Part shown: in pieces, positions 25,538-34,382 of the stretch
Layout of the letters: every line of letters begins with the position of its first letter
How positions within the stretch are numbered: the first letter of the stretch is position 1
Assembly (NCBI GenBank): GCA_044221315.1
Contig: JBGAPK010000006.1
Location: 62,001 to 126,000, forward strand
DNA from: JAFEBO01 sp044221315
GTDB taxonomy: Bacteria > Planctomycetota > Phycisphaerae > Phycisphaerales > UBA1924
Direction: 5' to 3'
DNA length: 64,000 bases
Notes under the pieces: generated by a model
The model's input: the letters and a program-made list of their open reading frames with translations, nothing else
The model's database searches: none
Told to the model about the DNA's origin: nothing
Program-made: the position numbers and the translations under genes

Positions 25538-28198
25538 CTAGTCGCAGAGGATGGCGTAATAGGCAATGACAAAGTCGGTGAAATCGGAGTCGTCCACGAC
25601 GGTGTCGTGATTGAGATCGGCCGGGCAACCGGCGGGCATCGCCGGATCGGCGCAGTCCATCAGGTCGTAACCGGAGGCGAAGACTTCAAAGTCGCCGTCG
25701 TCGACGATCGTGTTGCCGGTGAGGTCGCTCGCGCAGCCCCGGACGATCTGGGTCGCGGACTGTGCGGAGCTGCCGCAGTTGTTTGTGAAGACGACGGCAT
25801 AGGTGCCGGTGTCGGACGGTTGAGCTCCGGCGATTGTGAGAGTGGCGGCATCGCCGTGAGTGGGTGAACCGAAGACGCCTGAGGAACCGGAAACGGCACC
25901 ACCGCCGATCGACGCTCCGCCCGGGCCGTTTGAAAGTCCGACGCCGTTGCGCTTCCATTGATAGGAGACGGCGGGGAATCCATCCGCGGGCGCGGCGGTG
26001 AGGGTGAGCTGCTCGCCCTTGTTCACGGTTTGGCCGCGGGGTGTTGAAATAAAGTATGGCGCCGGGCTTTCCGACCAGCGTGCCCAGTAGGCGGAGACGT
26101 TGCCGTCTACGACCGTGAATTGTCCCCCGGCGAAGAGATCTCCGTTGAGGAGTGGCGTCAGCGAAAGAACGGCGCCGTTGAAGCCGGAACTCATCGGCAC
26201 CCATTCCGATCCATTCCAGCGTACCAAGTAGTCGGCAGCTGCGCCATCGCGCGTGGTGAAGTTTCCGCCCGCGACCAAGTCGCCATCTGCCCGCACCGCC
26301 AGGCTGAGGACCATCGCCCAGAGATTGAATCCCGAGCCCATTGGGAGCCAATTCGAGCCATCCCACCGCGCAACAAAGTCTGCGGGCTGCCCGCCGGCGG
26401 TTTCAAACCTGCCGCCGACGGCGAGATCGCCGTTGGGCAACAACACAAGCGATGCGGCGGTCGCGTAGGGACTCAGCCCGAGGCCGAGGGGGAACCATGT
26501 GGTCCCGTCCCAGCGCGCGATGCTATTGGCGGATTTACCGCCGGCGGTGGAGAAGTTTCCACCGGCAACGAGGTCGCCGCCGGGCAAGACGAGGAGTGCG
26601 CGTACTTCACCAAAGTAATCGTCGATGCCGGAACCCAGGCCCCGCCACTCTTCCCCATTCCATTGTGCAATCCTTTGGACGCGGTTCGGCCCGGAAGACC
26701 CGAACCATCCGGCCGCAACCAGCTTGCCCCCGGGAAGAACCGCCAGTGCATTCACAAAGGAGCTGAAGCCCGCGCCGATCGCAGTCCATTCATTTCCGTT
26801 CCATCGCGCGACGTAATTAACCGTCGCCTCGCCGGCTTTGGTGAATTGACCTCCGGCGATGATCTCTCCGTTCGGCAGCACCGCCAGCGCGTGAACCAGG
26901 CCGTTCAACCCGGACCCCATTGCGGACCACGTGGTCCCGTCCCACACGGCGACGTGCTGGGCGTTGCGGCCGCCAATCTGATCAAAGTAGCCGCCGGCCA
27001 CGAGGCGACCGTCGGGCAACACGACCGAGCATTGCACCTGGGAGTTTGTCCCCGATCCAAACGCCGTCCAGGTCTCGCCATCCCATTTCGCGACGGAACT
27101 TGCGGGGGTTCCCATGACCCGCGTGAACTGCCCCGTGCAGATGATTCCGCCCGACGGGAGCGCCAGCATCGAGCTGACGCCGCCGTACATGCTCACGTCA
27201 AGCTTGTTCCATGCCTCGCCGTCGAGGCGCGCAAAGCTGATCGCGTCCTGCGGCCATGGCCGTACGAAATTGCCGAAGGCCATCACGGACCCGTCGGAGA
27301 GTCGCACGAGATTGCTGATCTGATCTTCGTCGTTGATTCCGATATCGACCGCGGCCCAGGCCTGCCCGTCCCATTTGGCGACGTTGCGCGCCGGCGCGCC
27401 GCCCGCGATGCTGAACGTGCCGCCGACGAGAACTTCGCCGCTCGGAGTTGCGAGAATGGTCGAAACAAAGATTGGTGCGTCCGGAGCTCCAGAAATGCCG
27501 TCCCCGAGCGGTTTCCAGGACGTTCCGTCCCAGCGTGCGATGTTTTTCGCCGGCGTATCCCCGATGAACTGGAAGTGTCCCCCGGCGATCAGGTCGCCGC
27601 TGGGAATCACGGCCATCGTGCGGACTCTTCCCTCGGTTCCCGAACCCAGAGAGGACCACGACGTCCCGTCCCACCGGGCGATGCTCGTGGAGGCAACGCC
27701 GCCGATCTGATAGAAGTCGCCGCAGGCGATGAGATCTCCGTTGGGCATGGTGAGCAGTTCTTGGATGATGTTGTCCGCGTTGGCGACCATCCGCGACCAG
27801 GCGGTCCCGTTCCAGCGTGAAATCGCGCCCGGGATCATCTCGTCGCCTTCGGCCACAAATTCCGACGTGACGAGATCGCCGTTGCCAGCGACGGTCATCG
27901 CGGTGACGAACCCGCCCGGACCATCGCCAAGGGCGACCCAGGTATGGCCATCCCACATCGCAATATTCGAGACCCGGGTCTTGCCCGCGGCGGAGAATTG
28001 TCCGGCGACCACCAGTCGCGCTGGTAAGGGGCCGGGGCCATCTGGGTCCCACAAGACCGACGACATGACATAGCCGTCAATTCCTGCCGGGCCATCCCCC
28101 GCCAGCCAGCGCGGCTCGCACTGAGACAGTGCACGGTGGGGCGAAAAGAATGCCGCGGAGAGCGAGATCGCAACGCCAAAGAACAAGCCATTTCGCAT
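25538..28198 (-). CDS. Large secreted WDG-repeat protein with Ig-like domain and GC-type dockerin
   Basis: 886 residues. After a signal peptide (ending ALSQC) the body is an array of about 45-residue repeats: a strand such as GDLVAGGNFTTAGG followed by SIARWDGTTWFPLGSG. Such WDG/G.W repeats are expected to form beta-propeller blades. Near residues 715-810 lies an Ig-like domain with a typical YQWKRNGV strand and a PSDTGTYAVVFTNNCG ending. The dockerin pair follows (ASDLTGNTIVDDGDF; CPADLNHDTVVDDSDF) with the second helix ending in YYAILC. It is the closest paralogue of the protein at 28783-31491 and shares a transcript direction with the small membrane gene 22 nt upstream. Confidence 0.86.
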   Translation of the reverse strand: MRNGLFFGVAISLSAAFFSPHRALSQCEPRWLAGDGPAGIDGYVMSSVLWDPDGPGPLPARLVVAGQFSAAGKTRVSNIAMWDGHTWVALGDGPGGFVTAMTVAGNGDLVTSEFVAEGDEMIPGAISRWNGTAWSRMVANADNIIQELLTMPNGDLIACGDFYQIGGVASTSIARWDGTSWSSLGSGTEGRVRTMAVIPSGDLIAGGHFQFIGDTPAKNIARWDGTSWKPLGDGISGAPDAPIFVSTILATPSGEVLVGGTFSIAGGAPARNVAKWDGQAWAAVDIGINDEDQISNLVRLSDGSVMAFGNFVRPWPQDAISFARLDGEAWNKLDVSMYGGVSSMLALPSGGIICTGQFTRVMGTPASSVAKWDGETWTAFGSGTNSQVQCSVVLPDGRLVAGGYFDQIGGRNAQHVAVWDGTTWSAMGSGLNGLVHALAVLPNGEIIAGGQFTKAGEATVNYVARWNGNEWTAIGAGFSSFVNALAVLPGGKLVAAGWFGSSGPNRVQRIAQWNGEEWRGLGSGIDDYFGEVRALLVLPGGDLVAGGNFSTAGGKSANSIARWDGTTWFPLGLGLSPYATAASLVLLPNGDLAVGGRFETAGGQPADFVARWDGSNWLPMGSGFNLWAMVLSLAVRADGDLVAGGNFTTRDGAAADYLVRWNGSEWVPMSSGFNGAVLSLTPLLNGDLFAGGQFTVVDGNVSAYWARWSESPAPYFISTPRGQTVNKGEQLTLTAAPADGFPAVSYQWKRNGVGLSNGPGGASIGGGAVSGSSGVFGSPTHGDAATLTIAGAQPSDTGTYAVVFTNNCGSSAQSATQIVRGCASDLTGNTIVDDGDFEVFASGYDLMDCADPAMPAGCPADLNHDTVVDDSDFTDFVIAYYAILCD

Positions 28199-28220
28199 GG
28201 CCTCTTCATCGGGAATTGGC

Positions 28221-28640
28221 TCATCCGTGGCGCACTTGCGGGTCTTCGCGCCGGGCCCAGATCAGGATCGCCGCGAACGGGAACCACCAGAGAAAGTCGT
28301 TGGGAATCCCCGCGATCACGAACGCGACGGGGACGTTTTTCTGGATGAAGCAGCCTGCGAGCGAGCCGGAGAAAGCGAGCACCTTGCTCGCAAGGCCCAA
28401 TCCGATGAGGACGCGGTGGCGCGCCGGGTCGCGCGAAGCGACCCAGTAGCCGACGCCGAAGAGAGCGACGAAGAGGCCGGTGCCGGTCCAGAGGAACTCG
28501 TAGTTGGGGCGGGGAAGTTTGAGCCAGTCCCACCAGGCGTTGGGTGCTCCCATCATGAAGAGGCCCCAGGCGAGGTTGTAGAGGGCGGCAAAGCGGAGCG
28601 TGGCGTTGATCCAGGCGGGGGTTTTCCGGGTCATGACCAT
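28221..28640 (-). CDS. Small integral membrane protein, four predicted TM segments
   Basis: 139 residues. Two in-frame ATGs (28640 and 28634) could serve; neither has a strong ribosome site. Hydrophobic segments are near ALYNLAWGLFMMG, FLWTGTGLFVALFGVGYWVA, IGLGLASKVLAFSGSLAG and FLWWFPFAAILIW. The pattern (PAWINATLRFAALYNLAWG, then GVGYWVASRDPARH) looks like a conserved family of small membrane proteins, but I cannot name it. It precedes the large repeat protein by 22 nt on the same strand, so the two may be one transcript, and it is divergent from the paralogue at 28783. Confidence 0.72.
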   Translation of the reverse strand: MVMTRKTPAWINATLRFAALYNLAWGLFMMGAPNAWWDWLKLPRPNYEFLWTGTGLFVALFGVGYWVASRDPARHRVLIGLGLASKVLAFSGSLAGCFIQKNVPVAFVIAGIPNDFLWWFPFAAILIWARREDPQVRHG

Positions 28641-28782
28641 GCCAATTGTTTGCGGCGGGCGAATGGCCGGAACCCGGGTGGGGGTGGCACGAATAGCCCT
28701 TTGGCCGCGTCTTTGCGCCGGATTCCCGGCGTGCGGCATGCGTTCATGGCGAGGGGAACAGGGCAACGGGAAGGCGGACGCG

Positions 28783-31491
28783 ATGGGGCGTTTGGGTGAT
28801 GCCTTGGTTGGAGTGTGCCGCGGCGGGCGGCCAGGGGTTGTTGTCTGCGCGTTTGTTGGGGCGGGGATTGCTTCGCAACCGGCGATGGCGCAGTGCGATG
28901 GGCAGTGGCTTCCCGGCGATGGGCTGCCGGGCACAAACGGACCTGTGTATGCGATGACGTACTGGGATCCCGACGGGCCCGGGTCGCTCGCCCCGCGCCT
29001 CGTGCTCGGAGGATCATTTACGGTCGCGGGAACGGTCGCCGCGGCGAACATTGTCATGTGGGACGGTGAAAACTGGTTTCCTTTTGGGAGCGGGGTTGCC
29101 GACCCATCCGGATCTCCCTTGGTGTCAAGCTTCGCGACGGCGTCCAATGGCGACCTGATCGCGGCCGGACTGTTCGCGACGGCCGGAGGCGTCACGGTCA
29201 ACCACATTGCACGCTGGGATGGGACAAAGTGGTCGGCGCTGGGCGAGGGAGCTGGCAGCCGCTGCTACGCAGTCGTTGCTTTGCCGAACGGGGAGATCAT
29301 CGCGGCAGACGGAACACCGAATCGATTCATCTCGCGATGGACCGGTACGCAGTGGGTCTCGCTTGGAAGCGGGATGAACGGAAACATCTTCACACTCGCC
29401 GCATTGCCCGACGGCTCGTTCGTGGCGGGCGGAAAATTCTCAGCGGCCGGTGGGCACCCGATCGCGAGGCTGGCCCGCTGGGACGGCACCGACTGGGTCG
29501 GTATCGGGGATGGCTTTGTCCCGCTCCAGACTTCGTTCACAGACTCGGTATTGGCAACCGCCACCGGAGAGATCTTCGCATCGGGCTTCCTCCAGATTCC
29601 CGGTGATTCGGCGACGTCGACGATCGCCCATTGGGACGGGATGAAGTGGAGTTCGCTCGGTCATCGCAGCTCCGTTCCAGCAGTATCGCCGGGACACCTC
29701 GCGCTGGCACGCAACGGGGACTTGCTGTCGGCGGACGGATACTCGGTAAACCGGTGGAACGGCACTGCGTGGAATGACTTCGGTCTCTTGCGCAAGTACG
29801 ACGGCGAGTCTGCGAGCGTGGTGACCGAGAGCCCGGACGGGGATCTTGTTGTCGGAGGATCTCTTCTTTTGACCAACGTGCTTTCGTTGAAGGGCGATAC
29901 ATGGAAGCCGCTCGGGCGCGGGATCGGCGGGTGGACTCCCACGGCAGGCCAGCCTGGCATAAACACGCTGTGCCCGCTTCCCGATGGCCGAGTCATAGCG
30001 GGAGGCTCCTTTGCTTATGCCGGCGGGGAGAGCGTGAACAGCATCGCGATCTGGGACGGTCGCAGGTGGAGCCCGATGGGCGCCGGCGTGCATGGGACTC
30101 AGATCACTTCCATTTTCGGGACGTCCGTGAACGCGATCGCCCGCCTGCCGAACGGCGACATCGTAATTTGCGGAAAATTTGTTTACGCCGGCGATCAGGT
30201 CGCCCGCGGCGTGGCCCGTTGGGATGGCCATGGCTGGCGGGCGATGACGACTCAGAATTTCTTTGGGCAGTTCTCATCCATTTCAGTCCTGCCGAACGGA
30301 CATCCGGTGTTCGGCGGTCAGTCAATCTACGAGTGGGATGGCGCATCGTTCATCAAGATCGAAAACGTCGGCCTGGTCATGCCGCTCTACGCGCTGGCGA
30401 ACGGTTGGGGCGGAACGCTCGTGGCTGGTGACTTGAGTCGGCTCAAGGCCCGATACAGCGACACGTGGGCGCCGATTCCCGACCAGTACAACCTTTTTCA
30501 CATTGGCATTGGGCCTGTTTCCAGCCTGCTCTTTGGGCGTTCCGGCGATCTATATGCAGGTGCAAACTCGCTTGAGTGGGAGCTCAACCTCATCCAGCCG
30601 CAGCCATACGCATCGGTCGCACGCCACGACGGTCTCGCGTGGAAACCGCTTCCTTTCAAAGTGAGTCCTTATATCACTTCTCCCGCTATTCGTGGAATGG
30701 CTGAATACGGCGACGGGCTGGCCATCGTCGGAGGCTTTAGCGCGTGCTATGTCTTTGATGGCCACCTGTTCCCCCCAACACCCTTGCCGGCAAACAACAT
30801 CATCCGCTGCGATGGCGCGGGCTGCTTGCCGTGGTCGACCGGCACGAACGCGCCCATCAACGCTGTGGCGGCATTGCCGAACGGCGAACTTGTCGTCGGA
30901 GGTTCGTTCACCACCACGGCTTCCGATCCCGGCCGTCCGTACTTCGCACGCTGGACCGACAAGCCGGTGCCCCCTGTGTCGCTCTCGCCGCGCCCCAGCA
31001 CGGTAAACGCCGGAGAGACCCTGGCGCTCCACGCCGCGCCCACCGACGGGTACAGCGGCGTTTCCTATCGCTGGACGCGCAACGGCGTTGATCTCTTCGA
31101 CGGGCCCGGCGGCGCTTCCAATGGCGGCGGAACAGTGAGCGGTGCCTCAGGCGTGCTCGGCTCGCCCACACGCAACGATTTGCTGACCCTCACGATTTCG
31201 GGCGCGCGGCCGTCGGATACGGGCGAATACGCCGTGACCTTTGCAAACACCTGCGGCACTTCTTCGGCCTCGGCCTCAGAAGTCGTCCGCGGCTGCCCCT
31301 GCGATCTCGACGGGAACGATCTCGTGGACGACGGCGACTTCTCCGTCTTCACCATCGCCTACGACACGCTCGACTGCGCCGACCCGGCCATGAGCCCGGG
31401 CTGCCCGGCAGACCTCAACGGCGACGGCTTCGTGGATGATGCGGACTTTCAGGTCTTTGTCGGCGCGTATCACGGGATGGTTTGTTCGTAA
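28783..31491 (+). CDS. Large secreted WDG-repeat protein with Ig-like domain and GC-type dockerin
   Basis: 902 residues. I place the start at an ATG preceded by GGAAGG; the frame is open for 61 codons upstream without protein-like content. The signal peptide ends ASQPAMAQC. The repeat array reads like NGDLIAAGLFATAGG..VNHIARWDGTKWSALGEG, with about a dozen blades. An Ig-like domain follows (YRWTRNGV, PSDTGEYAVTFANTCG), then CDLDGNDLVDDGDF, TLDCADPAMSPG and CPADLNGDGFVDDADF. The architecture matches the divergent neighbour at 25538-28198, so one is probably a duplicate of the other. It is convergent with the third paralogue, 24 nt apart. Confidence 0.86.
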   Translation: MGRLGDALVGVCRGGRPGVVVCAFVGAGIASQPAMAQCDGQWLPGDGLPGTNGPVYAMTYWDPDGPGSLAPRLVLGGSFTVAGTVAAANIVMWDGENWFPFGSGVADPSGSPLVSSFATASNGDLIAAGLFATAGGVTVNHIARWDGTKWSALGEGAGSRCYAVVALPNGEIIAADGTPNRFISRWTGTQWVSLGSGMNGNIFTLAALPDGSFVAGGKFSAAGGHPIARLARWDGTDWVGIGDGFVPLQTSFTDSVLATATGEIFASGFLQIPGDSATSTIAHWDGMKWSSLGHRSSVPAVSPGHLALARNGDLLSADGYSVNRWNGTAWNDFGLLRKYDGESASVVTESPDGDLVVGGSLLLTNVLSLKGDTWKPLGRGIGGWTPTAGQPGINTLCPLPDGRVIAGGSFAYAGGESVNSIAIWDGRRWSPMGAGVHGTQITSIFGTSVNAIARLPNGDIVICGKFVYAGDQVARGVARWDGHGWRAMTTQNFFGQFSSISVLPNGHPVFGGQSIYEWDGASFIKIENVGLVMPLYALANGWGGTLVAGDLSRLKARYSDTWAPIPDQYNLFHIGIGPVSSLLFGRSGDLYAGANSLEWELNLIQPQPYASVARHDGLAWKPLPFKVSPYITSPAIRGMAEYGDGLAIVGGFSACYVFDGHLFPPTPLPANNIIRCDGAGCLPWSTGTNAPINAVAALPNGELVVGGSFTTTASDPGRPYFARWTDKPVPPVSLSPRPSTVNAGETLALHAAPTDGYSGVSYRWTRNGVDLFDGPGGASNGGGTVSGASGVLGSPTRNDLLTLTISGARPSDTGEYAVTFANTCGTSSASASEVVRGCPCDLDGNDLVDDGDFSVFTIAYDTLDCADPAMSPGCPADLNGDGFVDDADFQVFVGAYHGMVCS

Positions 31492-31515
31492 ACCGGCCGC
31501 GGCGGGGAGATGTCT

Positions 31516-34149
31516 TCATCGAGCGCCATCGGTTGAATTCGTGGGCTCTTGGGTATCGATGTGGTTCACCGGCGGCTCGGCGCAGAAGCCGGTGGCGTAC
31601 TGAACGGTAAACACGACGAAATCGAGATCATCGACGATGCGGTCGTTGTTGAAATCGCCGACGCAGCCTTCGCCCGCCCGCGCGGCGGGGCAGAGCATCT
31701 CGTCGTAGGCGGGAACAAACAGTGCGAAATCGGCGTCGTCCACGAAGCCGTTGCGATCGAAGTCCGCACAAGCGGGCACGGGGCAGGAGCAGAGGCCGAT
31801 CGAGCCGACGGCAAAGGAACCGGTGATCGAGAATTCGCCGCCGGCGTAAAGCTCACCGCCTGCGCCGATGTTCGGATCGGCAAAGAGCGCGTCGATTTCG
31901 GAGTTGACTCCGTTGTCAACGGGCGACCATGCGGTGCCATCCCAGCGGGCGATCCGGGAGAGCGACTTGCCTCCCAGTGTCTTGAAGCTGCCCGCGGCGA
32001 GGATGTCGAAACCGCCCGTCGTGTTTCGCAGGCTCGCGAGTGCGATGACCACGCCGGCGCGGCCCTGATTCGTCCCGAGGGCCGACCACTGGCCGCCGCT
32101 CCATCGCGCGATGCCAGACGCGGAGAGGCCGATGTTCGGTCCGCCGTTGACGGTCATGAACGCACCTCCGGCGTAAAGGTCGTAGCCGCCGGCTTGAGAT
32201 GGGACTGCCTGGAGCGAAGTTACAACGTTCAAGAGCGGACAGAGCCAGCAGTAGCCCTTCCACGACCAGTCGCCGATGCCCGTGTCGAGCGGACTCCAGC
32301 CCAAGCCGTCCCAGAGCGCGATCGAGTTGACGACGGTGGAACCCGCGGACTCAAACGCGCCGGCCGCGTAGAGGTCTGTGCCGCCGGAGAGGGAGGGTGC
32401 GGTCGCGAGCGCGAGCACGCACGACGAGAATCCCGGGGCGGAAGGCGTGGTGAATCCGGGTCCGAGGGCGGACCAGGTGGCGCCGTCCCAGCGTGCGATG
32501 TGGTTGACGGTCGTGCCGCCGGCCTTTGTAAAGAAGCCGCCGGCGATGAGATCGGTGCCCCCGGACGCGTTGGGAAGCGTGCACAGGGCGCGCACCGTTC
32601 CGTCCATGCCCGAGCCGAGAGGATACCAGGCGGCGCCGTCCCATCGCGCGATGCACGAGGCGGGCGCGCCTCCGGCGAGCGTGAAGTCGCCGCCGGCGTA
32701 CAGGTCGGTCCCACCCGACGCGTTGGGGACGGGAAGAAGACACCAGACCGGCCCGTTCACTCCGGCGCCGATCGCATTCCACGCAGCGCCGTCGAACGAC
32801 GCCAGGCAGGCGGTGCCCGGGCCGTTGCGCTCAGTGAACATACCCCCGACAACGGTCTGCCAACTGCTGGAAGAATCTCGCACCCGGGTGATGGCGCGGA
32901 TGACGCCGCTGAATCCCTTCCCGAGCGGCTGCCAAGCGCCAGAACGGAGCCTCGCAATGTTCTTGACCGGCTCTCCCGGCATCGAGGTAATAACCGAACC
33001 TCCCGCGTAGAGGTCAATGGCGGCGCTGGGGTTTGCGACTGATGCGAGCGCGAGGACGGTGCCACTGGCAAAGGCGCCCAGCGGGCTCCATGTGACGCCG
33101 CTCAGGCGCGCGACGCGGCCGGTTGCCTTCGCGTTCACCGCAGAGAAGGAACCGCCCGCGACAAGGTCGAGCCCTCCGGTCGTGTTTGGCGTCGTGATGA
33201 GAGCCGTCACAATCCCATTGAACACGTCGGGGAGTGGCGTAGTCTTGGACCCGTCCCACCGGACGATCTTCGGGACTTTGCTCCAGAAAAAGAGTTTGGC
33301 CGAAAGCGTAAAGTCGCCGGCCATGTACAGATCGAACCCCCCCGAGGGTTTCGAAACAACGGCCATTGACCTGATGTCGTTCTTGTCGTTGCTGCCAGAC
33401 GGAATGAGCCGGTTAAAGCCGTCAATGGGAACATACTTGGAGCCGTCCCAGCACTCCACCCCGTAGCTGCTCGTCGCGGCGAAGCCGGTAACTAGATACC
33501 ACCCGCCGGCAGGCTTTGGAACGACGGCGAGGCAGTTGTACCAGAATGGCCACGGAACGAATGAAGGGTGGGCGTTCCATTTCGTTCCATCCCATCGCGC
33601 GATGTTGGGGCTCGAAACACTCCCTGCAGTGGTGAACCCTCCAGCAGCGATCAAATCGGCTCCGCCCGAAGCGTTCGGAAGCAGAGCGATCGCGTTCACA
33701 TTTCCGTTGATCCCTGAACCATAAACAGACCAGGAAGATCCGTCCCAGCGGGCGATGCTCGCGGCAGGAACGCCGCCGACGGTCGTGAAATTGCCACCGA
33801 CGATCAGATCATTCCCCCCGCTCGCGTTGGGAACCAAGAGCAGGCAGTGGACGGGCCCGTTGGCGCCGCCTGCGAATTCGGTCCAATTTCCGGTTGCGGC
33901 GTCGAGGGCGGCAAGCCGGGAGGCGCGGACGTCATCAACAACCCTGAACAGGCCGCCGACGACGACCTTTGGGCGGATGGGTCCGGGACCGTCGGGGTCC
34001 CATTCGACGATTGCGCGAACGTCGTTGTCGGCGCCGGGGACTCCGGTCCACGGGAGCCAAGAGGGCGAGCACTGGGCATGGGCGTGGAGGCCGAGAAGAA
34101 GCCCCAGCGCGCCAAAGAGCCAGAAAAGCGGGGTTCGAGAACACGACAC
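31516..34149 (-). CDS. Large secreted WDG-repeat protein with GC-type dockerin
   Basis: 877 residues. The start is a GTG preceded by GGAAGGGGG, opening a signal peptide with a hydrophobic core LFWLFGALGLLLGLHA; the frame runs upstream without a plausible protein. Repeats of about 55 residues follow: LLPVPNASGGTDLYAGGDFTLAGG..SCIARWDGAAWYPLGSGM. They are longer than in the two neighbours because of a NASGGTDL insertion. There is no clear Ig-like domain. The tag has ADFDRNGFVDDADF..FVPAYDEMLC, then a linker of different sequence, then GDFNNDRIVDDLDF. It is the most divergent of the three paralogues. It is divergent from gspD. Confidence 0.85.
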   Translation of the reverse strand: MSCSRTPLFWLFGALGLLLGLHAHAQCSPSWLPWTGVPGADNDVRAIVEWDPDGPGPIRPKVVVGGLFRVVDDVRASRLAALDAATGNWTEFAGGANGPVHCLLLVPNASGGNDLIVGGNFTTVGGVPAASIARWDGSSWSVYGSGINGNVNAIALLPNASGGADLIAAGGFTTAGSVSSPNIARWDGTKWNAHPSFVPWPFWYNCLAVVPKPAGGWYLVTGFAATSSYGVECWDGSKYVPIDGFNRLIPSGSNDKNDIRSMAVVSKPSGGFDLYMAGDFTLSAKLFFWSKVPKIVRWDGSKTTPLPDVFNGIVTALITTPNTTGGLDLVAGGSFSAVNAKATGRVARLSGVTWSPLGAFASGTVLALASVANPSAAIDLYAGGSVITSMPGEPVKNIARLRSGAWQPLGKGFSGVIRAITRVRDSSSSWQTVVGGMFTERNGPGTACLASFDGAAWNAIGAGVNGPVWCLLPVPNASGGTDLYAGGDFTLAGGAPASCIARWDGAAWYPLGSGMDGTVRALCTLPNASGGTDLIAGGFFTKAGGTTVNHIARWDGATWSALGPGFTTPSAPGFSSCVLALATAPSLSGGTDLYAAGAFESAGSTVVNSIALWDGLGWSPLDTGIGDWSWKGYCWLCPLLNVVTSLQAVPSQAGGYDLYAGGAFMTVNGGPNIGLSASGIARWSGGQWSALGTNQGRAGVVIALASLRNTTGGFDILAAGSFKTLGGKSLSRIARWDGTAWSPVDNGVNSEIDALFADPNIGAGGELYAGGEFSITGSFAVGSIGLCSCPVPACADFDRNGFVDDADFALFVPAYDEMLCPAARAGEGCVGDFNNDRIVDDLDFVVFTVQYATGFCAEPPVNHIDTQEPTNSTDGAR

Positions 34150-34382
34150 CGGAGCCCCCTTCCCGAAAACGCGGGAAACTTTAAGCAGTTTACCGGGTGC
34201 TGCATCGGGGCCGAAGCGTGAAACCGAACTTTTCCGTGCCGGGCGCGCTCCACGCCGTGGGACACCTCCGCCCGAGCGTGGTACCGTACTGCGTCGTCTT
34301 TCTCCCCTGCCTTTAGCCGGCGGAGCCGGGCGGGGTTGTGGCCTTGGGGCCGCCCGCCGCAGTAGCACGGAGTGCGCCAGTA

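Noticed and set aside
26120..27820. Plus-strand open frame of 566 codons opposite a WDG-repeat gene
   Set aside because: Mirrors the repeat period of the real gene, and has no start signals or family features.
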